In this document: piece after piece, positions 16,102 through 24,872 of the stretch
Numbering within the stretch: position 1 is the first letter of the stretch
How the letters are laid out: the number at the start of each line of letters is the position of its first letter
Assembly (NCBI RefSeq): GCF_009711135.1
Contig: NZ_WMIC01000004.1
Span: 248,001 to 312,000 of the forward strand
DNA from: Flavobacterium sp. LC2016-01
GTDB taxonomy: Bacteria; Bacteroidota; Bacteroidia; Flavobacteriales; Flavobacteriaceae
Direction: 5' to 3'
Length of the DNA stretch: 64,000 nucleotides
Translations under genes and position numbers: made by a program
The notes under the pieces: model-generated
The model's input: only the letters and a program-made list of their open reading frames with translations
Databases searched by the model: none
What the model was told of the DNA's origin: nothing

Positions 16102-17721
16102 ATGGCAACTCAAAAAAAATTAATAAAAGTCAACCCAGCAGATAACGTAATTGTCGCTTTAACCGATTTGGTACAAAACGAACAAATTATGTTTGAAGGA
16201 ACCACTGTCTCACCAACAACTGATGTTAAAGCAAAACATAAAATCGCAGAGATAGATTTTTCAATTGGTAATGATATTATAATGTATGGTGTTTTGGTTG
16301 GAAAAGCTGCAAAACCTATAAAAAAAGGAGAAGTAATTACCACTGAAAATGTAAAACATCAAAGCGAAAAAGTTTTTGGTAAAAACGGAAATTTAGGTTG
16401 GACTCCACCAAATGTAGATCGTTGGAAAGACAAAACTTTCAACGGATACCACCGTACTGATGGACAAGTTGGAACCAAAAACGTTTGGTTGTTTTTTCCA
16501 TTGGTTTTTTGCGAAAACAAAAATATCGAAAAACTGAAAGATATTTTTGAAAACGAATTAATGCCCAAAAAAGAAGTTTCTTATAAAAATTTGTTGCGCT
16601 CTTTAATTGAAGAAAAAAGCGTAGAAGAAGTTTCGAGTAAAAATTTAAATGAAAATCTTTTAGATAATGTCGAAGTAAAATTTATCAATCATCAAGGTGG
16701 TTGTGGAGGGATTCGACAAGATTCAGAATTGTTGGCAAAACTGCTTGCAGGATATGTGAACAACCCAAATGTTGCAGGTGCAACTGTTTTAAGTTTAGGT
16801 TGCCAAAATTTGCAAGTTGATATTTTTAAAAAGGCATTGAAAGAAATGAGTCCGAATAGTGATAAAGAAATTTTGATCTATGAGCAACAACAAATTGGAA
16901 CTACTGATCAAATGTTTCAAATGGTGATTAAAGATTCTTATGAAGCCATTAAAAGAGCCAACAAAATTGAACGCAAACCTGCTCCTCTTTCGAAGCTAAG
17001 TATTGGTTTAGAATGTGGAGGTTCTGACGGATTTTCCGGAATTTCTGCCAATCCGGCATTAGGAATTGTTTCAGATATTTTTGCAGCTTTGGGAGGGAAA
17101 ACAATTTTAGCAGAGTTTCCAGAATTATGTGGCGTTGAGCAAGAATTGATGAATAGATGTGTGGACGAAGAAAAAGCAGATAAGTTTTTAACTTTAATGA
17201 AAGCTTTTGAAAAATCAGTTGTAGATGCAGGTTCAGGGTTTGATATGAATCCATCTCCGGGAAACATCAAAGACGGATTAATTACAGATGCAATGAAATC
17301 TGCTGGCGCAGCTAAAAAAGGTGGAACTTCACCTGTTGTAGATGTTTTAGATTACGGAGAATATATTTCAAAACCAGGATTAAATCTTTTAAATACGCCA
17401 GGAAATGACGCAGAATGTACCACAGGATTGGTTGGATCGGGCGCAACAGTTGTTTTATTTACCACAGGTTTAGGAAATCCGATGGGAAATCCGATTGCAC
17501 CCGTTGTAAAAATTTCTTCGAACACGGCATTAATTAATAGAATGTCTGATATTATCGATGTAAATGCCGGAACGGTGATTACTGGTGAAAAAACTATTAC
17601 CGAGGTTGGAGCAGAAATAGTAGATTACATTATAGAATTGGCGAGCGGAAACGTGGAAACAAAAGCAGACCAGTTGAAACAAGATGTATTTATTCCTTGG
17701 AAAAGAGGAGTTTCTTTATAG
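16102..17721 (+). CDS. uxaA: Altronate dehydratase
   Basis: A 539-residue UxaA. The first 100 residues form the SAF-like domain (NPADNVIVAL, KAKHKIAEIDF, GVLVGKAAKPIKKGE), followed by the UxaA catalytic region with GYHRTDGQVGTKN, NHQGGCGGIRQD, GLECGGSDGFSGISANPALG and AECTTGLVGSGATVVLFTTG. The cysteines in these motifs are typical metal-binding positions. It dehydrates altronate to 2-keto-3-deoxygluconate, feeding KdgK. At 539 residues it is a little longer than the E. coli enzyme because of extra loops. It begins 18 bp after uxaB and ends the operon at a strong terminator. Confidence 0.95.
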   Translation: MATQKKLIKVNPADNVIVALTDLVQNEQIMFEGTTVSPTTDVKAKHKIAEIDFSIGNDIIMYGVLVGKAAKPIKKGEVITTENVKHQSEKVFGKNGNLGWTPPNVDRWKDKTFNGYHRTDGQVGTKNVWLFFPLVFCENKNIEKLKDIFENELMPKKEVSYKNLLRSLIEEKSVEEVSSKNLNENLLDNVEVKFINHQGGCGGIRQDSELLAKLLAGYVNNPNVAGATVLSLGCQNLQVDIFKKALKEMSPNSDKEILIYEQQQIGTTDQMFQMVIKDSYEAIKRANKIERKPAPLSKLSIGLECGGSDGFSGISANPALGIVSDIFAALGGKTILAEFPELCGVEQELMNRCVDEEKADKFLTLMKAFEKSVVDAGSGFDMNPSPGNIKDGLITDAMKSAGAAKKGGTSPVVDVLDYGEYISKPGLNLLNTPGNDAECTTGLVGSGATVVLFTTGLGNPMGNPIAPVVKISSNTALINRMSDIIDVNAGTVITGEKTITEVGAEIVDYIIELASGNVETKADQLKQDVFIPWKRGVSL

Positions 17722-17768
17722 TTTTTTAGGCTCAAAGTTACAAAGATACAAGGTGACAAAGTTTTATA

Positions 17769-17801
17769 TGTAGAGACGCACAAACAGTGCGTCTTTTTTT
17801 T
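17769..17801 (+). terminator. Terminator of the uronate operon
   Basis: An 8-bp perfect stem, AGACGCAC (17774-17781) with GTGCGTCT (17787-17794), has a 5-nt loop and is followed by about eight T residues. It lies about 50 bp after the uxaA stop. Its left arm with the preceding TGTAG matches a degenerate copy at 28287-28310, so the hairpin may derive from a dispersed repeat. Confidence 0.8.
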
Positions 17802-17923
17802 ACCATATAAGTTATATAAGTGCATTTTTAGAAATACTTTGCAAAAAAAAAAGCAGTTCTTTTAGAACTGCTTTTTTGTAAATTGTAGTTATAACTAAAT
17901 TGAGCTTATATAACTTATATGGT
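17802..17923. repeat. Nested inverted repeat with bidirectional terminator between uxaA and lacI
   Basis: Outer arms of 19 nt (17802-17820 and 17905-17923) are perfectly complementary. They enclose a perfect 14-bp stem, 17847-17860 with 17864-17877, having a 3-nt loop and A/T-rich outer ends, so it can terminate both converging transcripts. The outer arms are unusual for a simple terminator. Confidence 0.8.
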
Positions 17924-17934
17924 GAAAAATAAAA

Positions 17935-18963
17935 TTAAAAATTTGTTCTAGAAGAAGACTTACGAATATGCAATTCTGGAGCAAGAACCACCTTTTTTTC
18001 GATTTTGATGGTCTCCGTTTTATCTACTTGTTCTAAGAAAACTCGGGCTGACATTTTACCCATTTCAAGAGGCGACTGATCAACAGAAGTTATTGATAAT
18101 TCCATGAATTTTGTAAAAGGCTCATTACTGAAGCCTGCAACGCAAAACTCTTTCGGAATACTGATATTTCTTTCTTTAAGTACTTGAATAGCGCCTAAAG
18201 CGGCAAAATCACTGGCAGAAAATAAAGCATCAGGAGGAGTATCTAACGCTAATAAAGTATCAATTGCTTCTTTTCCGGCATCAACACTACTTTTAGTGTG
18301 AATTACATATTCTTCTTTAAAAGTCATGCCGTTGTCTAATAATGCCTGTTTATAGCCTAAAAACCTGTTTTTGAAAATCTCTAAAGACTGATCTCCTGAA
18401 AAATGAGCAATTGCTCGGCATCCTTCATTTATCAAATGTTTGGTTGCTACATAACCTCCTTTAAAGTCATTAATAGTCACAGAGCTTACGCCGTCAATAT
18501 GTTTGCTTCGGTCAAAAAAGATTAATGGCACGTTTTTTTCAAGAACATAATGAAAAGCACCGTCGTTTTCATCAGTAACATCAGTAACCGACATCATAAT
18601 GCCATCAACTTGGGCGTCAATTAAGGTATAAAGATTTTCATTTTCCCTTTTTGGGCTTTCATGAGTTTGGCAAATAATGACTTGATAACCATGTGGATGA
18701 AGTTCTTCTTCAATTCCCCTGATAACAGATGCGAAAAAATTGCTGTCAATACGAGGAACAATGACACCTATATTATTGCTTCGTCCGCTTTTTAATGCTA
18801 GCGCCAATTTATTTTGCTTATAGTTCATTGATGCAGCGGTTTTAATAACCAGATCCCTTGTGCTTTCTTTTATTTTAGGATTATTATTTAAAGCTCTGGA
18901 AACAGTGGCAGCAGTGATATTCAGTTTCTTTGCAATATCATAAATGGTTATTTTTTCGCTCAT
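17935..18963 (-). CDS. LacI family transcriptional regulator of the uronate/pectin genes
   Basis: A 342-residue LacI/GalR regulator. The N-terminal helix-turn-helix is at about residues 4-25 (ITIYDIAKKLNITAATVSRALNN begins it) followed by the hinge helix and a periplasmic-binding-protein-like sensor domain with VIVPRID, GIMMSVTD, FDRSKHIDGVSS and LFSASDFAALGAIQVLKE. It should bind a uronate catabolite, perhaps KDG or KDPG (inferred). The palindromic operator TGTAATCGATTACA and variants occur upstream of exuT, kduI, this gene and the GH28 gene, so it probably represses these and itself. It is convergent with uxaA and divergent from GH28. Confidence 0.9.
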   Translation of the reverse strand: MSEKITIYDIAKKLNITAATVSRALNNNPKIKESTRDLVIKTAASMNYKQNKLALALKSGRSNNIGVIVPRIDSNFFASVIRGIEEELHPHGYQVIICQTHESPKRENENLYTLIDAQVDGIMMSVTDVTDENDGAFHYVLEKNVPLIFFDRSKHIDGVSSVTINDFKGGYVATKHLINEGCRAIAHFSGDQSLEIFKNRFLGYKQALLDNGMTFKEEYVIHTKSSVDAGKEAIDTLLALDTPPDALFSASDFAALGAIQVLKERNISIPKEFCVAGFSNEPFTKFMELSITSVDQSPLEMGKMSARVFLEQVDKTETIKIEKKVVLAPELHIRKSSSRTNF

Positions 18964-18992
18964 TCAAAAAGGTTTTCAGAATTAATTTAAGA

Positions 18993-19021
18993 CAAAAATA
19001 CATTTTTTTTATATATCTCAA
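18993..19021 (-). promoter_or_regulatory. Promoter of the lacI-type regulator
   Basis: On the minus strand TTG (19021-19019), an 18-nt spacer and TATTTTTG (19000-18993) match the Bacteroidota promoter consensus. The start codon is 30 bp downstream. An operator copy lies 8 bp upstream of the TTG. Confidence 0.65.
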
Positions 19022-19028
19022 TATTTTT

Positions 19029-19042
19029 TGTTATCGATTACA
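19029..19042. promoter_or_regulatory. LacI-type operator upstream of the regulator promoter
   Basis: TGTTATCGATTACA matches the palindrome TGTAATCGATTACA at 13 of 14 positions. It sits just upstream of the regulator's own -33 box, unlike the other copies, which lie at the transcription start. This placement allows autoregulation or looping with the operator 163 bp away. Confidence 0.65.
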
Positions 19043-19160
19043 TAATTAATAACTAAAACGTTTGCAACGCTACAATGATAAAAAATTATGTGTTTTTTTA
19101 TCATAACTGTAAATATAATTGCAAATAAAAATTAAATATATAAATTATTTCTAAATAAAT

Positions 19161-19191
19161 TTGTTCTGTAGAAACAAATTTTATACTTTCG
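19161..19191 (+). promoter_or_regulatory. Promoter of GH28 and the homogalacturonan enzyme run
   Basis: TTG (19161-19163), a 20-nt spacer and TACTTTCG (19184-19191; one mismatch to TAnnTTTG) lie directly before the perfect operator at 19192. The layout copies the exuT and kduI promoters. Confidence 0.6.
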
Positions 19192-19205
19192 TGTAATCGA
19201 TTACA
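19192..19205. promoter_or_regulatory. LacI-type operator, perfect palindrome, before GH28
   Basis: TGTAATCGATTACA is a perfect 14-bp palindrome, placed over the predicted transcription start of the GH28 gene. It is the best match among the five copies and defines the consensus. Confidence 0.75.
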
Positions 19206-19250
19206 TAATACAAGGCAATTTGCTAGTTTAAATTATAAATTACTGCGTAA

Positions 19251-20690
19251 ATGATTACAAATAAGAGTATAGCGTTAAAATCAATTTCATTTATTGGAGT
19301 GTTTTCTTTGATTCTCCTATCATGCGGAAAACAAGTTTCAGGCGTTTCTGAAACAGATCCATGGAAAAAAATGGAATTAATTGTAAAAAGTATACCTGAA
19401 ACTCGCTTTGTAAATAAGACTTATAATATAAATGATTTTGGTGCCATAGCAGACGGAAAAACGATGAACACGCTGGCTTTTGAAAAAGCCATTAAAGAAT
19501 GTGCTGCAAATGGAGGCGGTAAAGTTGTAGTGCCAAACGGAAAATATTTAACGGGACCAATCCATTTAGAAAGTAATGTGAATTTGCATTTAGAAGATCA
19601 GGCCGAAATTCTTTTCAGTACTAATTCTAAAGATTATCCTTTGATTCACACTTCATGGGAAGGAACAGAATTAATGAATCATTCACCACTGATTTATGCA
19701 AAAAACAAAACGAATGTTGCTATAACTGGAAAAGGAACTTTGAACGGACAGGGAAATAAAACAAATTGGTGGCCATGGTGTGGCAGTAATAGATATGGCT
19801 GGAAAAAAGGTCAACCATCGCAACATGATCCATTAAATCGCGATAATTTGGTTGAAATGGCTGAAAAAGGTATTCCGGTTGCCGAACGTATTTTTGGTGA
19901 AGGACATTATTTACGTCCCAACTTTATTGAGTTCTTTGAATGTAATACAGTTTTAGTAAAAGATATTACAGTAATTAATGCACCGTTTTGGATTTTACAT
20001 CCGTTAAAATCAAATAATGTAATTATTGATGGTGTTACAGTAAATAGCCACGGACCAAATAATGACGGCTGTGATCCTGAATATTCTCAAAATGTAATTA
20101 TTAAAAACTGCACATTCAATACAGGTGATGATTGTATTGCAATTAAATCAGGGAGAGATGCAGACGGAAGACGTGTTGGTATTCCGAGTAAAAATATCAT
20201 TGTTCAAAACTGTAAAATGATCGATGGCCATGGCGGTGTTGTTATGGGAAGCGAAATTACAGCAGGAGTAAATAATGTGTACGTTGAAAATTGTGTGATG
20301 GACAGCCCAGAACTGGAGCGCGCCATCAGAATCAAAACAAACTCTAAACGCGGTGGAACGACTGAAGATATTTATGTTAGAAATATTGAAGTTGGAACCG
20401 TAAAAGAATGTGTTTTGAGAGTAACCATGTTTTATGATATATATGGCAGTCAGGTTGGGAATTATATTCCAGCAATAAAGAATATCAGCCTTGAAAATGT
20501 CAAAGTTAAAAATGGCGGAAAATTTGGGATTTTAGCCGATGGCTATAAAGAATCTCCAATTGAAAATATAACATTTAAAGATGTTACCATCGCAAAAGTA
20601 GATTCCGTTTATTCTCTGAAAAATGTGAAAGGTGTAAATTTTATAAATACCTACATTAACGGAAAGAAAATGGAATCAATTAAAAATTAA
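19251..20690 (+). CDS. GH28 polygalacturonase, lipoprotein
   Basis: A 479-residue GH28 right-handed beta-helix enzyme with all four hallmark motifs: NND (Asp272), GDD (Asp293/294), GHG (His327) and RIK (Arg360, Lys362). These are the catalytic acids and galacturonate-binding residues, so it should hydrolyse homogalacturonan. The N-terminus ends in a lipobox (LILLSC), so it is probably an exported lipoprotein, perhaps on the cell surface. It opens the enzyme run to 29 kb and its promoter carries a perfect LacI-type operator, linking extracellular attack on pectin to the cytoplasmic catabolic genes. Endo or exo mode cannot be told from sequence. Confidence 0.92.
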   Translation: MITNKSIALKSISFIGVFSLILLSCGKQVSGVSETDPWKKMELIVKSIPETRFVNKTYNINDFGAIADGKTMNTLAFEKAIKECAANGGGKVVVPNGKYLTGPIHLESNVNLHLEDQAEILFSTNSKDYPLIHTSWEGTELMNHSPLIYAKNKTNVAITGKGTLNGQGNKTNWWPWCGSNRYGWKKGQPSQHDPLNRDNLVEMAEKGIPVAERIFGEGHYLRPNFIEFFECNTVLVKDITVINAPFWILHPLKSNNVIIDGVTVNSHGPNNDGCDPEYSQNVIIKNCTFNTGDDCIAIKSGRDADGRRVGIPSKNIIVQNCKMIDGHGGVVMGSEITAGVNNVYVENCVMDSPELERAIRIKTNSKRGGTTEDIYVRNIEVGTVKECVLRVTMFYDIYGSQVGNYIPAIKNISLENVKVKNGGKFGILADGYKESPIENITFKDVTIAKVDSVYSLKNVKGVNFINTYINGKKMESIKN

Positions 20691-20848
20691 ACCACTTAAC
20701 TATACTTTTAACCAAACCAATTTGTGAACTTTCAATAATTATCAAATGAAATAAAAAAAACAGTTTTGTTTTTTATTTTTCTAAAATCTTGGTTAGTAAT
20801 GATTTGATAATTTTTTTTCGAAAGTTGTTTTTTGAAGTTGTTAAAAAA

Positions 20849-20880
20849 GGAGTTTGATCAAGTATCGAACTCCTTTCTTA
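20849..20880 (+). terminator. Terminator-like hairpin after GH28
   Basis: A 10-bp stem (20849-20858 with 20864-20873, one G-U pair) and 5-nt loop are followed by TTTCTT. The 211-bp gap also holds longer complementary stretches (TTATCAAAT near 20740 and ATTTGATAA near 20801). It may end part of the GH28 transcript. Confidence 0.5.
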
Positions 20881-20902
20881 ACTAAAAACTAGAAGGTCAG
20901 AA

Positions 20903-21841
20903 ATGAAAAAAAAGATACTGTTTTTATTACTGCTTTTAAATGCTGTAACGGCTCGGAGCCAATACAGTATTGATACTTCATACACGGTTAAAAGTACTTA
21001 CAATAAATTGATTAAAAAGTATCCTTTTATTACAATTGCCACTGAAAAAAAGGATAAAAATGTTACTCAGATTAATGATCTTGTTTACAATCAAATAGAA
21101 AACAGAACATTGCATTTTGATGCTTATTTTTATAATCAGAAAAAAACAAATCCAGCTCTAATTATGATACATGGCGGGGGCTGGAGATCTGGAAATAAAA
21201 GTCAGATGCAAGTTATGGCGCAGGAAATTGCTTCAAAAGGATATTCGTGTTTTCCCATTGAGTACAGATTATCGTTAGAAGCAAAATATCCCGAAGCAGT
21301 TTATGATGTCAAAAATGCAATCAAGTTCATAAAAGATAATGCGAAAAAATTCCATGTAGATCCCAATAAAATTGCAGTTTTAGGATGTTCTTCTGGCGGT
21401 CAAATGGCAGCTTTGATTGGTACAACAAATGACAATACAGCTTTTGAAGATTCCGTTTTTAAAAGCAAATCGTCTTCAAAAGTAAATGCCATTATTGATG
21501 TAGACGGAATACTAGCTTTTAAACATCCAGAATCACAGGAAGGAGAAATGGCATCGTTTTGGTTAAAAGGAACTTATGAAGACAATCCTGAAAACTGGAA
21601 AAATGCTTCCGCTTTAAGCCATACCGATAAAAATACGCCACCAGTTCTTTTTATAAACAGCAGTTTCGATAGATTTCATGCCGGAAGAGACGATATGATT
21701 GCGATTCTAAATCAGAATAAAATTTACAGTGAAGTAAAAACGATTAAAGATTCTCCACATTCATTTTGGTTTTTTCAGCCTTGGTTTGATGAAATGATGA
21801 ATTATACAATACCATTTTTAGACAAAATGTTTAAATCATAA
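20903..21841 (+). CDS. Secreted alpha/beta-hydrolase, pectin acetylesterase-like
   Basis: A 312-residue exported esterase with a signal peptide ending near residue 20. The HGGG oxyanion motif is at 90-93, nucleophile Ser164 in GCSSGG, an aspartate in NSSFDRFHAGRDD, and the catalytic histidine in SPHSFWFFQPW. It belongs to the carbohydrate-esterase-like alpha/beta-hydrolases but differs clearly from the GFSAGG-type paralogues at 5107 and 31353. Between a GH28 and a GH105 gene, removal of acetyl groups from galacturonan is the likely job; this is inferred from context. Only 8 bp separate it from the next ORF start, so the two are coupled. Confidence 0.8.
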   Translation: MKKKILFLLLLLNAVTARSQYSIDTSYTVKSTYNKLIKKYPFITIATEKKDKNVTQINDLVYNQIENRTLHFDAYFYNQKKTNPALIMIHGGGWRSGNKSQMQVMAQEIASKGYSCFPIEYRLSLEAKYPEAVYDVKNAIKFIKDNAKKFHVDPNKIAVLGCSSGGQMAALIGTTNDNTAFEDSVFKSKSSSKVNAIIDVDGILAFKHPESQEGEMASFWLKGTYEDNPENWKNASALSHTDKNTPPVLFINSSFDRFHAGRDDMIAILNQNKIYSEVKTIKDSPHSFWFFQPWFDEMMNYTIPFLDKMFKS

Positions 21842-21879
21842 TAAAACGAATGAAAGCAAAAATTAAAATATATTTTAAA

Positions 21880-23100
21880 ATGGAAAACAATAGAAAACTT
21901 AAATATTTAGCATCGGCAGCAATGGCTTGTTTTATGCTTTTTACAAGCTCTAAAGCAATTTCGCAGGAAACAGCGGCTAAAGATATTGTGATTTCAAAGA
22001 ATTCAAAATGGTCAGATAAAATGGCTTTGACTTTGATGAAACGCCATCCCGAAGCATATATGATTGATGATTCAAAAGCACCAAAATGGGATTATGTTCA
22101 TGGTTTAGTTTTACATGGTTTTGAAGAACTGTATAAAAAAAATCCAGATCCAAGATATCCAGTCTACGTGAAAGGTTACGTTGATGCATTGGTTCAAAAT
22201 GACGGAACAATTAAATCATATGAATTAGACAAATACAATATCGACATGGTTGTTTCTGGCCGTTTGCTTTTTAATATTTATGAAACAACAAAAGAAGAAA
22301 AATATCTAAAAGCGATGCAGTTGTTGCGCAAACAATTATCAGAACAGCCTAGAACGCAAGGCGGAGGATTTTGGCATAAAAATATTTACCCAAACCAAAT
22401 GTGGTTAGATGGCCTATACATGGGCGAACCATTCTACGCACAATATACTGTTACTTTTGAAAACGGAAAAAGTTTAGATGATGTAGCAAAACAATTCGAA
22501 CAAATTCAGTTGCACGCTACAGATCCAAAAACGGGATTATTATATCACGGCTGGGATGAAAGCAAACAAATGCCTTGGGCTAATAAAGACACAGGAAATT
22601 CTCCAAACTTTTGGTCAAGAGCTTTAGGATGGTACGTTATGGCACTTGTTGATGTTTTAGATTATTTTCCAAAAGAGCATCCAAAACATAAAGAACTAGT
22701 TGGATATCTTAATAATGCAGCGGAAAGTATCGCAAAATTTCAAGACAAATCAGGGTTATGGTATCAAGTTACGGACAAAGGAAATAAAGAAGGAAATTAT
22801 TTAGAAGCTTCTGGATCTTCAATGTTTGCTTATGCTTTTGCAAAAGGTGCTAATAAAGGTTATTTACCAGCAAAATTTAAAAAAATCGCCAACAAAGCAT
22901 TCGACGGATTAACGACAAAATTAATGAAAGTTGATGCTGATGGCACTATCACTTTGACTCAGGCTTGCCAAGTTGCTGGTTTGGGCGGAACACCATATAG
23001 AGATGGCTCTTACGAATATTACGTAAAAGAGAAAAAGAAAGATAATGACCCAAAGGCAACTGGACCATTTATTTTAGCTGCTTTAGAGTTAAACAGATAG
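21880..23100 (+). CDS. GH105 unsaturated galacturonyl/rhamnogalacturonyl hydrolase
   Basis: An (alpha/alpha)6-barrel GH105 enzyme. The catalytic aspartate is Asp177 in MWLDGLYMGEPF, and RALGWYVMALVDVLDYFP and NYLEASGSSMFAYAFAKGAN are family signatures. It removes the unsaturated uronic acid left by lyases, giving the substrate of KduI. I start it at the ATG at 21880 (407 residues) rather than 21850, because MENNRKLKYLASAAMACFML then forms a normal signal peptide. A DPKATGPFILAALELNR end is typical. GH105 paralogues occur at 36108 and 55925; this one lies in the homogalacturonan set. Confidence 0.92.
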   Translation: MENNRKLKYLASAAMACFMLFTSSKAISQETAAKDIVISKNSKWSDKMALTLMKRHPEAYMIDDSKAPKWDYVHGLVLHGFEELYKKNPDPRYPVYVKGYVDALVQNDGTIKSYELDKYNIDMVVSGRLLFNIYETTKEEKYLKAMQLLRKQLSEQPRTQGGGFWHKNIYPNQMWLDGLYMGEPFYAQYTVTFENGKSLDDVAKQFEQIQLHATDPKTGLLYHGWDESKQMPWANKDTGNSPNFWSRALGWYVMALVDVLDYFPKEHPKHKELVGYLNNAAESIAKFQDKSGLWYQVTDKGNKEGNYLEASGSSMFAYAFAKGANKGYLPAKFKKIANKAFDGLTTKLMKVDADGTITLTQACQVAGLGGTPYRDGSYEYYVKEKKKDNDPKATGPFILAALELNR

Positions 23101-23113
23101 ATATAAAATAATC

Positions 23114-23136
23114 AGTTCCTTTATAATTAAGGAGCT
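23114..23136 (+). terminator. Hairpin after GH105
   Basis: AGTTCCTT (23114-23121) pairs with AAGGAGCT (23129-23136) with one G-U pair. It is not followed by T residues, so termination is weak at best. It directly adjoins the structured repeat at 23131-23213. Confidence 0.3.
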
Positions 23137-23213
23137 GTTTCCCGCTTTCGCCTATATCTTTTTGCCCCGCTATCGCGGGACAAAAAGGATACCGGCTCTA
23201 TCGGGGCTAGGGC
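23131..23213 (+). ncRNA. Structured GC-rich intergenic element (Flavobacteria-type repeat RNA)
   Basis: This stretch is far more GC-rich than its surroundings. It contains a strong stem, CCCGC/GCGGG with loop TATC, extended by CTTTTTG/CAAAAAG-type pairing, framed by GGAGCTGTTTCCCGC on the left and TCGGGGCTAGGGC on the right. Elements of this form recur in Flavobacterium genomes; the layout could be the Flavo-1 RNA motif, which I cannot confirm from memory. It lies between GH105 and GH43 genes. Confidence 0.45.
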
Positions 23214-23272
23214 ATCCGGTTTCAAAAGAAATTTTTGAATAAAAAAAGATGTTGCAATAAATAGTATTAAAA

Positions 23273-24871
23273 ATGAAAAATATAAAATTCCTCTTTCTTT
23301 TATTATCGGTCTTGTCTGCACAGCAAAATTTTTCGCAGGTTTGGATACCAGACAATGGAGACGGAACTTATACAAATCCAATCATACACGCTGATTATTC
23401 AGATCCTGATGTTGTAAGGGTAGGAGATGATTTTTATATGACAGCATCGTCGTTTAACTGTATTCCGGGATTACCAATTTTGCATTCTAAAGATTTGGTA
23501 AACTGGAAAATTATTGGTCATGCGCTTATCAAACAAACACCGACAGAAACGTTTGATAAAGTACAGCACGGAAACGGAGTTTGGGCGCCGAGCATCAATT
23601 TCCATAATAATGAATTTTACATTTATTATCCAGATCCAGATTTTGGAATCTATATGATAAAAGCTCAAAAAGCAGAAGGTCCTTGGTCAGAACCTGTTTT
23701 AGTAAAAGCCGGAACAGGACTTATTGATCCAAGTCCATTATGGGATGATGACGGTAAAGTTTATTTAGTTCATGCTTTTGCCGGGAGTCGTGCAAAAATT
23801 AAAAGTTTGATCGTAGTCTGTAGCATGAATACCGAAGGAACTGCGACAAATAATGATGAAGTAATGGTAATTGACGGTCATGATGGCGAAGGAACTATTG
23901 AAGGGCCAAAGTTTTACAAAAGAAATAACTTTTATTACATTTTTGCTCCTGCAGGTGGTGTTTCAACAGGCTGGCAAACTGTTTTAAGATCTAAAACTGT
24001 TTTTGGACCCTATGAAAAGAAAAAAGTTTTAGAACAAGGAAAAACAGCTGTAAACGGTCCGCATCAAGGTGCGTGGGTGCAGACACAAACGGGTGAAGAC
24101 TGGTTTATACATTTTCAAGATAAAGGTGCATACGGAAGAATCGTTCATTTGCAGCCAATGAAATGGGAAAACGACTGGCCTGTAATGGGACAGGATTTTG
24201 ATAAAAATGGAATTGGTGAACCCGTAACAACATTTAAGAAACCAAATGTTGGCAAGAAATATTCAATTGAAGCTCCAGCAGAATCAGATGAGTTTAATTC
24301 GCCAAAATTCGGACTGCAATGGCAATGGCAGGCAAATGCTCAAAATAATTGGGGATTTCCAACAAGTTTAGGATATTTTAATTTGTATTGCTTACCAACA
24401 ATTAAAGACAGCAAGAAAATTTTTGAAGCGCCAAATATGTTGTTGCAAAAATTCCCTGCTGAAGAATTTACAGCAACTGCAAAAATGACTTTCAACACTA
24501 GATTAAATGGTGAAACAACCGGTTTAATCATTATGGGGTTAGATTATAGTTATTTGAATCTTAAAAATGATAATGGTAAATTGTATTTAAATCAAAAAAC
24601 GGGAACTTTTGATAAAAAAGTAGAAGAGACTGAAACAAGTCCAGTTTTAATTTCTAACAATACTATTTATTTAAGAGTTAAAATTAAAAAAGGAGGAATT
24701 TGCAGTTTTTACTACAGTTTAGATGATAAAAAATATCAGGCTATAGGAAACGATTTTGTCTCAAAAGAAGGAAAATGGATTGGAGCCAAAGTTGGTCTTT
24801 TTGCCTTGAGCGAAAAAATTACAAATGATTCTGGAAACGTTGCAGTAGATTGGTTTAGAATTACTAAATAA
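23273..24871 (+). CDS. GH43 glycosidase with C-terminal beta-sandwich domain
   Basis: A 532-residue exported GH43 enzyme. After the signal peptide, a five-bladed propeller begins GTYTNPIIHADYSDPDV; the acidic residues in this motif (41-46), Asp in LIDPSPLWDDDG and Glu210 in TIEGPKFYK are the expected catalytic set. A second domain from about residue 340 (EFNSPKFGLQWQWQAN, MLLQKFPAEEFTATAKM, GLIIMGLDYSYL) is the beta-xylosidase C-terminal-like sandwich. This layout is typical of arabinofuranosidases and xylosidases. Context suggests removal of arabinose or xylose side chains from pectin. It lies 1 bp before the PL10-CE8 gene. Confidence 0.9.
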   Translation: MKNIKFLFLLLSVLSAQQNFSQVWIPDNGDGTYTNPIIHADYSDPDVVRVGDDFYMTASSFNCIPGLPILHSKDLVNWKIIGHALIKQTPTETFDKVQHGNGVWAPSINFHNNEFYIYYPDPDFGIYMIKAQKAEGPWSEPVLVKAGTGLIDPSPLWDDDGKVYLVHAFAGSRAKIKSLIVVCSMNTEGTATNNDEVMVIDGHDGEGTIEGPKFYKRNNFYYIFAPAGGVSTGWQTVLRSKTVFGPYEKKKVLEQGKTAVNGPHQGAWVQTQTGEDWFIHFQDKGAYGRIVHLQPMKWENDWPVMGQDFDKNGIGEPVTTFKKPNVGKKYSIEAPAESDEFNSPKFGLQWQWQANAQNNWGFPTSLGYFNLYCLPTIKDSKKIFEAPNMLLQKFPAEEFTATAKMTFNTRLNGETTGLIIMGLDYSYLNLKNDNGKLYLNQKTGTFDKKVEETETSPVLISNNTIYLRVKIKKGGICSFYYSLDDKKYQAIGNDFVSKEGKWIGAKVGLFALSEKITNDSGNVAVDWFRITK

Positions 24872-24872
24872 G

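Noticed and set aside
16938-17270. Two overlapping minus-strand frames of about 100 residues inside uxaA
   Set aside because: Both are antisense to conserved motifs of altronate dehydratase and show no start context or homology I recognise.
23127-23381. 84-residue minus-strand frame over the GC-rich repeat and the start of GH43
   Set aside because: Its coding potential comes from the structured repeat and the antisense of the GH43 signal peptide.
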